In this document: one piece after another, positions 23,701-35,700 of the stretch
How the letters are laid out: each line of letters opens with the position of its first letter
How positions within the stretch are numbered: the stretch's first letter is position 1
NCBI GenBank assembly: GCA_026936325.1
Contig: JAPTHN010000025.1
Location: 6,084,001-6,148,000, forward strand
DNA from: Platynereis dumerilii
Taxonomy: Eukaryota; Annelida; Polychaeta; Phyllodocida; Nereididae
Length of the DNA: 64,000 nucleotides
Reading direction: 5' to 3'
Program-made: the position numbers and the translations under genes
The notes under the pieces: model-generated
Database searches by the model: none
Told to the model about the DNA's origin: nothing
The model's input: only the letters and a program-made list of their open reading frames with translations

Positions 23701-26700
23701 AACTGGACTTCGGTACTATTTCAACTGTCTGTATAAAACTAATGCAAGAGCATGGATTGGTGAATGTAAATAAGTGAAATGGGCCGTCGCCAAACAAAAT
23801 TGCTCGGAAATCAGCAAATAACAGCGCTAAAAACGTGAAAATGTGATATTTACATTGCAAAACTGCTGGTCTACCCATGAGTGTGTATTTCTACTGTGTG
23901 ACCTGTAGATGCTGAGCAATCAGGCAAAACACCAGTTCGCATGTTGGACGTGACAAGCTGTAGAAACTATTGATAATTTATTATGCCTCCTCCACCTCAG
24001 TGGGGTGGGGGGCCCCCAGCTTCATGTTGTTGGGTGACAGTTGTCATGTCGCATCCCGTCCATCCCATGTACTCAACGTATCTCACACAGTTATACTATA
24101 AATTGCAAATATTCACAGCATTGATTTCTCGAAGATTTTGACCTTGGATGATACTTGTCAAGGTCACAGTCTAACAGCAGAGAATATAGTACAGATGATA
24201 GCTCCTGCATGCCAGATGTGGGGATGTTGTATTTGACGAGATTACTCAACACATTCAACTTCGACACAAAGTTGTCCTTGAATGACCTTTGACCTTAAAT
24301 AACCTTTGACCTTAAATAACCTTTGACCTTAAATGACCTTTGACCTTAAATGACCTTTGACCTTTAATGACCTTTGACCTTTAATGACCTTTAATGACCT
24401 TTGACCTTAAATAACCTTTGATTGGATGACCTTCTTTTCTAGCTCAAAGACTCAAACACTGAAAAACTTGCATTTACAATAACTCCTTGTCTGAACTACA
24501 GAATCCCTCTGACGTACATTGAATGACCACATTGATTTCTTGTATGATTGTGACCTTCAGGTCACGGTTTTTATTCCTTGTTACCTGAAACTTTCTTGAA
24601 GGCTTTATGAGCAGTCAAGTAACCATCTGTGTTGCATTGAAATTAGTTTCAAATCTTATTGATAGGCTGGTAGCCTAATCTAGCTATGGCTGGAATATGC
24701 GGTAATGTGTCATTGCCTGGAAATTTCTAAATTTAAGTCTCACTTGAAATTTTGGAAGAAAGGTCAAAATTTGTTACTTGGGAAGTAGTCGCTCAGTCCA
24801 TGCCCATTCCATAAATGTTGCCGTACTTTTTCTAGCCCTCTTGGTAGATAAATCTAATAACAGCCTTGAATCCAAAATATAATTATAATATGCTGCCGTG
24901 CAATTATGATGCCCCACAATCCTGCTCCAAAATCCTTGTGAATATGTAAAGTTTCCTTAGTTGATATTTTCAAAGATTTGAGGGAAAATCATGTCAATGT
25001 CAATATTATGACATTGTTCACTTGAACGCCAACTCTCCAGCAGCAGATTGCTGGGGATTAAAAGTGGACATTGGACAATGCTTCCCTAGTGGCTGTTGGC
25101 AAATACATTTCTGGAATTTATTTTGTGAGCTAGAATGACCGAGTTCCAGTGACGGGGGGAGGGGTTCGCATAACAAGGAATAAAATAAACCGTGGCCTGA
25201 AGGGCCTTGACCAACTTTGCAAGGTCACTGAGCCCAGACACTAGGTAACCTTGCTTACAGAATACATGTAGCTTGTGGCCAAAACTTTGGTAGGTTTTAT
25301 TGAAGTACGCTATTGTAAACATTTGCCTTTCATAACAATTTTCCTTTGGTCAATTAGCCCGAAAAACTTCATGTATTATGATCATTCTTGAATGCCTCAG
25401 CTTAGTATTATTTCTTGGCAGTTACTTAACACAGTGCCCTTTTGTATAATTCTGCCCTTGGATGATCTTGGCTCACGAATATGACTCGCATGTTACTGTG
25501 CATGGAGCAGGGTCTTGGATCTTGAGAATTCTAGGCCTAGTATTTATGCAGTAGCATAAAGTCATACTCTTCTCTACTAGGGTCCTGGTGTCATCAATGT
25601 TGAGGAGGTAGAAGAAATACCAGCGCCAGAAAATGAGGGAGTAGATTTGTCAAGCTTCAGCTTTAACAATGGAATCAATATATTGGAATATGAAAACTTC
25701 ATTACTGTACAGCTGTCAGACGAGTTTCATGATGCGGGAAAACCAGAGTATCAACCTCATGTGTCCCAAAACGAAGATGCAGAAAGCCAGGCTTCAGGAG
25801 ATGCAGAAACAGAGGACCCTGCTCCATACTCAGGAGATGCAGAAACAGAGAATCATGCCCCAAGAGCTTTCGCACAGGAGGAGGGTCCAAGGCGGGCTCC
25901 AAGCCAGGCTTCAGGAGATGCAGAAACAGAGGACCCTGCTCCATACTCAGGAGATGCAGAAACAGAGAATCATGCCCCAAGAGCTTCCGCACAGGAGGAG
26001 GGTCCAAGGCGGGCTCCAAGCCAGGCTTCAGGAGATGCAGAAACAGAGGACCCTGCTCCATACTCAGGAGATGCAGAAACAGAGAATCATGCCCCAAGAC
26101 CTTCCACACAGGAGGACGGTCCAAGGCGGGCTCCAAGCCAGGCTTCAGGAGATGCAGAAACAGAGGACCCTGCTCCATACTCAGGAGATGCAGAAACAGA
26201 GAATCATGCCCCTAGAGCTTCCGCACAGGAGGACGGTCCAAGGCGGGCTCCAAGCCAGGCTTCAGGAGATGCAGAAACAGAGGACCCTGCTCCATACTCA
26301 GGAGATGCAGAAACAGAGAATCATGCCCCAAGAGCTTCCACACAGGAGGACGGTCCAAGGCGGGCTCCAAGCCAGGCTTCAGGAGATGCAGAAACAGAGG
26401 ACCCTGCTCCATACTCAGGAGATGCAGAAACAGAGAATCATGCCCCAAGAGCTTCCACACAGGAGGACGGTCCAAGGCGGGCTCCAAGCCAGGCTTCAGG
26501 AGATGCAGAAACAGAGGACCCTGCTCCATACTCAGGAGATGCAGAAACAGAGAATCATGCCCCAAGAGCTTCCACACAGGAGGACGGTCCAAGGCGGGCT
26601 CCAAGCCAGGCTTCAGGAGATGCAGAAACAGAGGACCCTGCTCCATACTCAGGAGATGCAGAAACAGAGAATCATGCCCCAAGAGCTTCCGCACAGGAGG

Positions 26701-29700
26701 AGGGTCCAAGGCGGGCTCCAAGCCAGGCTTCAGGAGATGCAGAAACAGAGGACCCTGCTCCATACTCAGGAGATGCAGAAACAGAGAATCATGCCCCAAG
26801 AGCTTCCGCACAGGAGGAGGGTCCAAGGCGGGCTCCAAGCCAGGCTTCAGGAGATGCAGAAACAGAGGACCCTGCTCCATACTCAGGAGATGCAGAAACA
26901 GATAATCATGCCCCAAGAGCTTCCGCACAGGAGGAGGGTCCAAGGCGGGCTCCAAGCCAGGCTTCAGGAGATGCAGAAACAGAGGACCCTGCTCCATACT
27001 CAGGAGATGCAGAAACAGAGAATCATGCCCCAAGAGCTTCCACACAGGAGGACGGTCCAAGGCGGGCTCCAAGCCAGGCTTCAGGAGATGCAGAAACAGA
27101 GGACCCTGCTCCATACTCAGGAGATGCAGAAACAGAGAATCATGCCCCAAGAGCTTCCACACAGGAGGACGGTCCAAGGCGGGCTCCAAGCCAGGCTTCA
27201 GGAGATGCAGAAACAGAGGACCCTGCTCCATACTCAGGAGATGCAGAAACAGAGAATCATGCCCCAAGAGCTTCCACACAGGAGGACGGTCCAAGGCGGG
27301 CTCCAAGCCAGGCTTCAGGAGATGCAGAAACAGAGGACCCTGCTCCATACTCAGGAGATGCAGAAACAGAGAATCATGCCCCTAGAGCTTCCGCACAGGA
27401 GGACGGTCCAAGGCGGGCTCCAAGCCAGGCTTCAGGAGATGCAGAAACAGAGGACCCTGCTCCATACTCAGGAGATGCAGAAACAGAGAATCATGCCCCA
27501 AGAGCTTCCACACAGGAGGACGGTCCAAGGCGGGCTCCAAGCCAGGCTTCAGGAGATGCAGAAACAGAGGACCCTGCTCCATACTCAGGAGATGCAGAAA
27601 CAGAGAATCATGCCCCAAGAGCTTCCACACAGGAGGACGGTCCAAGGCGGGCTCCAAGCCAGGCTTCAGGAGATGCAGAAACAGAGGACCCTGCTCCATA
27701 CTCAGGAGATGCAGAAACAGAGAGTCATGCCCCAAGAGCTTCCACACAGGAGGACGGTCCAAGGCGGGCTCCAAGCCAGGCTTCAGGAGATGCAGAAACA
27801 GAGGACCCTGCTCCATACTCAGGAGATGCAGAAACAGAGAATCATGCCCCAAGAGCTTCCACACAGGAGGACGGTCCAAGGCGGGCTCCAAGCCAGGCTT
27901 CAGGAGATGCAGAAACAGAGGACCCTGCTCCATACTCAGGAGATGCAGAAACAGAGAATCATGCCCCAAGAGCTTCCACACAGGAGGATGGTCCAAGGCG
28001 GGCTCCAAGCCAGGCTTCAGGAGATGCAGAAACAGAGGACCCTGCTCCATACTCAGGAGATGCAGAAACAGAGAATCATGCCCCTAGAGCTTCCACACAG
28101 GAGGACGGTCCAAGGCGGGCTCCAAGCCAGGCTTCAGGAGATGCAGAAACAGAGGACCCTGCTCCATACTCAGGAGATGCAGAAACAGAGAATCATGCCC
28201 CAAGAGCTTCCACACAGGAGGACGGTCCAAGGCGGGCTCCAAGCCAGGCTTCAGGAGATGCAGAAACAGAGGACCCTGCTCCATACTCAGGAGATGCAGA
28301 AACAGAGAATCATGCCCCAAGAGCTTCCACACAGGAGGACGGTCCAAGGCGGGCTCCAAGCCAGGCTTCAGGAGATGCAGAAACAGAGGACCCTGCTCCA
28401 TACTCAGGAGATGCAGAAACAGAGAATCATGCCCCAAGAGCTTCCACACAGGAGGACGGTCCAAGGCGGGCTCCAAGCCAGGCTTCAGGAGATGCAGAAA
28501 CAGAGGACCCTGCTCCATACTCAGGAGATGCAGAAACAGAGAATCATGCCCCAAGAGCTTCCACACAGGAGGACGGTCCAAGGCGGGCTCCAAGCCAGGC
28601 TTCAGGAGATGCAGAAACAGAGGACCCTGCTCCATACTCAGGAGATGCAGAAACAGAGAATCATGCCCCAAGAGCTTCCACACAGGAGGACGGTCCAAGG
28701 CGGGCTCCAAGCCAGGCTTCAGGAGATGCAGAAACAGAGGACCCTGCTCCATACTCAGGAGATGCAGAAACAGAGAATCATGCCCCAAGAGCTTCCACAC
28801 AGGAGGACGGTCCAAGGCGGGCTCCAAGCCAGGCTTCAGGAGATGCAGAAACAGAGGACCCTGCTCCATACTCAGGAGATGCAGAAACAGAGAATCATGC
28901 CCCAAGAGCTTCCACACAGGAGGACGGTCCAAGGCGGGCTCCAAGCCAGGCTTCAGGAGATGCAGAAACAGAGGACCCTGCTCCATACTCAGGAGATGCA
29001 GAAACAGAGAATCATGCCCCAAGAGCTTTCGCACAGGAGGACGGTCCAAGGCGGGCTCCAAGCCAGGCTTCAGGAGATGCAGAAACAGAGGACCCTGCTC
29101 CATACTCAGGAGATGCAGAAACAGAGAATCATGCCCCAAGAGCTTTCGCACAGGAGGAGGGTCCAAGGCGGGCTCCAAGCCAGGCTTCAGGAGATGCAGA
29201 AACAGAGGACCCTGCTCCATACTCAGGAGATGCAGAAACAGAGAATCATGCCCCAAGAGCTTCCGCACAGGAGGAGGGTCCAAGGCGGGCTCCAAGCCAG
29301 GCTTCAGGAGATGCAGAAACAGAGGACCCTGCTCCATACTCAGGAGATGCAGAAACAGAGAATCATGCCCCAAGAGCTTCCACACAGGAGGACGGTCCAA
29401 GGCGGGCTCCAAGCCAGGCTTCAGGAGATGCAGAAACAGAGGACCCCGCTCCATACTCAGGAGATGCAGAAACAGAGAATCATGCCCCAAGAGCTTCCAC
29501 ACAGGAGGAGGGTCCAAGGCGGGCTCCAAGCCAGGCTTCAGGAGATGCAGAAACAGAGGACCCTGCTCCATACTCAGGAGATGCAGAAACAGAGAATCAT
29601 GCCCCAAGAGCTTCCACACAGGAGGACGGTCCAAGGCGGGCTCCAAGCCAGGCTTCAGGAGATGCAGAAACAGAGGACCCTGCTCCATACTCAGGAGATG

Positions 29701-32700
29701 CAGAAACAGAGAATCATGCCCCAAGAGCTTCCACACAGGAGGACGGTCCAAGGCGGGCTCCAAGCCAGGCTTCAGGAGATGCAGAAACAGAGGACCCTGC
29801 TCCATACTCAGGAGATGCAGAAACAGGGAATCATGCCCCAAGAGCTTCCACACAGGAGGACGGTCCAAGGTGGGCTCCAAGCCAGGCTTCAGGAGATGCA
29901 GAAACAGAGGACCCTGCTCCATACTCAGGAGATGCAGAAACAGAGAATCATGCCCCAAGACCTTCCACACAGGAGGACGGTCCAAGGCGGGCTCCAAGCC
30001 AGGCTTCAGGAGATGCAGAAACAGAGGACCCTGCTCCATACTCAGGAGATGCAGAAACAGAGAATCATGCCCCAAGAGCTTCCGCACAGGAGGAGGGTCC
30101 AAGGCGGGCTCCAAGCCAGGCTTCAGGAGATGCAGAAACAGAGGACCCTGCTCCATACTCAGGAGATGCAGAAACAGAGAATCATGCCCCAAGAGCTTCC
30201 GCACAGGAGGACGGTCCAAGGCGGGCTCCAAGCCAGGCTTCAGGAGATGCAGAAACAGAGGACCCTGCTCCATACTCAGGAGATGCAGAAACAGAGAATC
30301 ATGCCCCAAGAGCTTCCACACAGGAGGACGGTCCAAGGCGGGCTCCAAGCCAGGCTTCAGGAGATGCAGAAACAGAGGACCCTGCTCCATACTCAGGAGA
30401 TGCAGAAACAGAGAATCATGCCCCAAGAGCTTCCGCACAGGAGGACGGTCCAAGGCGGGCTCCAAGCCAGGCTTCAGGAGATGCAGAAACAGAGGACCCT
30501 GCTCCATACTCAGGAGATGCAGAAACAGAGAATCATGCCCCAAGAGCTTCCACACAGGAGGACGGTCCAAGGCCGGCTCCAAGCCAGGCTTCAGGAGATG
30601 CAGAAACAGAGGACCCTGCTCCATACTCAGGAGATGCAGAAACAGAGAATCATGCCCCAAGAGCTTCCGCACAGGAGGACGGTCCAAGGCGGGCTCCAAG
30701 CCAGGCTTCAGGAGATGCAGAAACAGAGGACCCTGCTCCATACTCAGGAGATGCAGAAACAGAGAATCATGCCCCAAGAGCTTCCGCACAGGAGGACGGT
30801 CCAAGGCGGGCTCCAAGCCAGGCTTCAGGAGATGCAGAAACAGAGGACCCTGCTCCATACTCAGGAGATGCAGAAACAGAGAATCATGCCCCAAGAGCTT
30901 CCACACAGGAGGACGGTCCAAGGCGGGCTCCAAGCCAGGCTTCAGGAGATGCAGAAACAGAGGACCCTGCTCCATACTCAGGAGATGCAGAAACAGAGAA
31001 TCATGCCCCAAGACCTTCCACACAGGAGGACGGTCCAAGGCGGGCTCCAAGCCAGGCTTCAGGAGATGCAGAAACAGAGGACCCTGCTCCATACTCAGGA
31101 GATGCAGAAACAGAGAATCATGCCCCAAGAGCTTCCGCACAGGAGGAGGGTCCAAGGCGGGCTCCAAGCCAGGCTTCAGGAGATGCAGAAACAGAGGACC
31201 CTGCTCCATACTCAGGAGATGCAGAAACAGAGAATCATGCCCCAAGAGCTTCCGCACAGGAGGACGGTCCAAGGCGGGCTCCAAGCCAGGCTTCAGGAGA
31301 TGCAGAAACAGAGGACCCTGCTCCATACTCAGGAGATGCAGAAACAGAGAATCATGCCCCAAGAGCTTCCACACAGGAGGACGGTCCAAGGCGGGCTCCA
31401 AGCCAGGCTTCAGGAGATGCAGAAACAGAGGACCCTGCTCCATACTCAGGAGATGCAGAAACAGAGAATCATGCCCCAAGAGCTTCCGCACAGGAGGACG
31501 GTCCAAGGCCGGCTCCAAGCCAGGCTTCAGGAGATGCAGAAACAGAGGACCCTGCTCCATACTCAGGAGATGCAGAAACAGAGAATCATGCCCCAAGAGC
31601 TTCCGCACAGGAGGACGGTCCAAGGCGGGCTCCAAGCCAGGCTTCAGGAGATGCAGAAACAGAGGACCCTGCTCCATACTCAGGAGATGCAGAAACAGAG
31701 AATCATGCCCCAAGAGCTTCCGCACAGGAGGAGGGTCCAAGGCGGGCTCCAAGCCAGGCTTCAGGAGATGCAGAAACAGAGGACCCTGCTCCATACTCAG
31801 GAGATGCAGAAACAGAGAATCATGCCCCAAGAGCTTCCACACAGGAGGACGGTCCAAGGCGGGCTCCAAGCCAGGCTTCAGGAGATGCAGAAACAGAGGA
31901 CCCTGCTCCATTTTCAGGAGATGCAGAAACAGAGAATCATGCCCCTAGAGCTTCCGCACAGGAGGACGGTCCAAGGCGGGCTCCAAGCCAGGCTTCAGGA
32001 GATGCAGAAACAGAGGACCCTGCTCCATACTCAGGAGATGCAGAAACAGAGAATCATGCCCCAAGAGCTTCCACACAGGAGGACGGTCCAAGGCGGGCTC
32101 CAAGCCAGGCTTCAGGAGATGCAGAAACAGAGGACCCTGCTCCATACTCAGGAGATGCAGAAACAGAGAATCATGCCCCAAGAGCTTCCACACAGGAGGA
32201 CGGTCCAAGGCGGGCTCCAAGCCAGGCTTCAGGAGATGCAGAAACAGAGGACCCTGCTCCATACTCAGGAGATGCAGAAACAGAGAATCATGCCCCAAGA
32301 GCTTCCGCACAGGAGGACGGTCCAAGGCGGGCTCCAAGCCGGGCTTCAGGAGATGCAGAAACAGAGGACCCTGCTCCATACTCAGGAGATGCAGAAACAG
32401 AGAATCATGCCCCAAGAGCTTCCACACAGGAGGACGGTCCAAGGCGGGCTCCAAGCCAGGCTTCAGGAGATGCAGAAACAGAGGACCCTGCTCCATACTC
32501 AGGAGATGCAGAAACAGAGAATCATGCCCCTAGAGCTTCCGCACAGGAGGACGGTCCAAGGCGGGCTCCAAGCCAGGCTTCAGGAGATGCAGAAACAGAG
32601 GACCCTGCTCCATACTCAGGAGATGCAGAAACAGAGAATCATGCCCCAAGAGCTTCCACACAGGAGGAGGGTCCAAGGCGGGCTCCAAGCCAGGCTTCAG

Positions 32701-35700
32701 GAGATGCAGAAACAGAGGACCCTGCTCCATACTCAGGAGATGCAGAAACAGAGAATCATGCCCCAAGAGCTTCCGCACAGGAGGACGGTCCAAGGCGGGC
32801 TCCAAGCCAGGCTTCAGGAGATGCAGAAACAGAGGACCCTGCTCCATACTCAGGAGATGCAGAAACAGAGAATCATGCCCCAAGAGCTTCCACACAGGAG
32901 GACGGTCCAAGGCGGGCTCCAAGCCAGGCTTCAGGAGATGCAGAAACAGAGGACCCTGCTCCATACTCAGGAGATGCAGAAACAGAGAATCATGCCCCAA
33001 GAGCTTCCGCACAGGAGGACGGTCCAAGGCGGGCTCCAAGCCAGGCTTCAGGAGATGCAGAAACAGAGGACCCTGCTCCATACTCAGGAGATGCAGAAAC
33101 AGAGAATCATGCCCCAAGAGCTTCCGCACAGGAGGACGGTCCAAGGCGGGCTCCAAGCCAGGCTTCAGGAGATGCAGAAACAGAGGACCCTGCTCCATAC
33201 TCAGGAGATGCAGAAACAGAGAATCATGCCCCAAGAGCTTCCACACAGGAGGACGGTCCAAGGCGGGCTCCAAGCCAGGCTTCAGGAGATGCAGAAACAG
33301 AGGACCCTGCTCCATACTCAGGAGATGCAGAAACAGAGAATCATGCCCCAAGAGCTTCCGCACAGGAGGACGGTCCAAGGCGGGCTCCAAGCCAGGCTTC
33401 AGGAGATGCAGAAACAGAGGACCCTGCTCCATACTCAGGAGATGCAGAAACAGAGAATCATGCCCCAAGAGCTTCCGCACAGGAGGACGGTCCAAGGCGG
33501 GCTCCAAGCCAGGCTTCAGGAGATGCAGAAACAGAGGACCCTGCTCCAATAACTGATGAGGTAAGTTCCTGGATTCCATTATGTTATATTTGTCAAAGCT
33601 GGCCATTAACTATTTAAAAATTTGACGTACCAGCAAGGGTTTGTATTGTAAGATTTATTTTTGTCAAACAGATACAGTCCAAGCTTCATGTTTCTGGAGC
33701 AGTGAAAAACAGTTTCTGTAAGCGATTCAACCAAAAGTACATTAAGAAAATTGCAAAAAATCCACGGAAGTCCTTCTACGAGGGGTCCAAACGGTCTTTG
33801 TCTAACCAAATAAAAGACAAAGTAAGAGATTTCTTTCGGCAGGAAGAAAACGTTGTTTGCTTGCCTGATATGAAGTATGTTTCCAAGAAAACTAATTTGC
33901 CTAAAAAGGTGCTCAACAGGAGTGTCAAACAGGTGTATCGGAGCTTCTGCAAGGAAAAGAACTTACAAATCTCTCTCCCAGCTTTTCGAAGACTGAGGCC
34001 TAAAGATGTGAAAACGCTGAGCTCAGGTCATCTGGTGCAGAACTTGTGCAAAACTTGTGAAAACATGAGGCTTGTCCTCTCAGCATTAAACCTGTCAGAA
34101 GAAGTAATTAATCAGAGTCTCTGTCAGAAAACAGGTCACTTTCACAGGAGGGAATGTTTATGGCGTGAATGCAAGGATTGTGGAACTGATAGACTTGAGG
34201 AGATCCTTACTAAGAAATTTGAAGAGAAACTTCACAATAGTGTCACATGGCAAACTTGGCAACGGAAGAATCTACCAAAATCTACCACTAAAAGGACAGT
34301 CTTAACAACTGAGATTGGCACAATTGAACAGCTCATCAAAGTGATCATTTTAATGGCAGAAACAGTTCCAAAACACTTATTTGTAGCACGTTGGCAACGG
34401 GAGCAATTTCGGATAATGCGAGAAAATGTAAGAAATGATCAACTTCTTCTGCTCGAGGACTTTTCTGAAAATAGGCGTAATGAACACATGCATGAAGTAT
34501 CAGAAGCCCACTGGGGCTACACCCAGAGCACGTTATTTCCGACTATTGCGTGGTACAAGTGTCCCAGCTGTGATAAAATCGCAGAGGAAGCTATAACTGT
34601 ACTTTCTGACGACAACAGGCATGATGCTTATGCAGTGAAGGAGTTCGAGCATGCCATTTTTGAACATCTGCGAAGAAGGGTCTGTCGTTTAAGAAGGTGA
34701 CCTTTGTAAGTGATGGTTGTGCCTCCCAATTCAAGAGTGCCATACCCTTTCTGCATCTCAGTGTTCTTGCAATGGAAGGCATCAAAGTGGAGAGACAGTA
34801 TAGTGGCGCCAATCACGGAAAAAGCCGTAGTGATGGTTAAGGTGCTGTCATTAAAACAATGACCTCTAATGCTGTGAAAGGAGGCAGGGCAGTGATTGAC
34901 AATGCTGAACAAATGTACGTATATCTCAAGCAAGAAATTTCGCAGTCTTCACTCTCTCAGGAACCACACAAGAATGAAAAACACAAGTGCCGCACAATTT
35001 TGTTGGTACAGAACATACAAAGACCAGAAGAAAATCAAAAATTAAGGTCTCTTCCAGGCACAAGAAAATTTCATCATATTGTTACAACAGAAACAGAGGG
35101 ACATATAAAGGCAAGAGAACTGTCGTGTGCTTGCACCAGTTGCCGGGAGGGATCTTACGAGTCTTGCAGAAACAAAGATTATGTAAAAAAATTCTGTCAA
35201 CATAATCTTCTAGGAAGATCTAAGACAAGTCGTGCAAGTGATGATCGGGACGACAACGTTGACTCCATCAACAGTGGAAAGAGAAAGGTAGATGAGAGAG
35301 ACGCCAGCAAGAAGAAAGGCAGATCTAAGACAAGTCATGCAAGTGATGATCAGGACGACAACGTTGACTCCATCAACAGTGGAAAGAGAAAGGTAGATGA
35401 GAGAGACGCCAGCAAGAAGAAAGGCAGATCTAAGACAAGTCGTGCAAGTGATGATCGGGACGACAACGTTGACTCCATCAACAGTGGAAAGAGAAAGGTA
35501 GATGAGAGAGACTCCAGCAAGAAGAAAGGCAGATCTAAGACAAGTCGTGCAAGTGATGATCAGGACGACAACGTTGACTCCATCAACAGTGGAAAGAGAA
35601 AGGTAGATGAGAGAGACGCCAGCAGGAAGAAAGGCAGATCTAAGACAAGTCGTGTAAGTGATGATCAGGACGACAACGTTGACTCCATCAACAGTGGAAA

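Noticed and set aside
25669-33552. Very long open frames in other phases and on the opposite strand of the 117-bp array
   Set aside because: The unit is a multiple of three and has few T-rich triplets, so any frame open in one unit stays open through all units. Only the frame read here has matching splice phases, acceptor and donor. The opposite-strand frames end only at units carrying the ccT variant.
34660-34845. Programmed frameshift or a tiny intron rescuing the transposase-like frame
   Set aside because: No slippery site or structure stands out, a 14-16-base intron is implausible, and a separate stop follows downstream.
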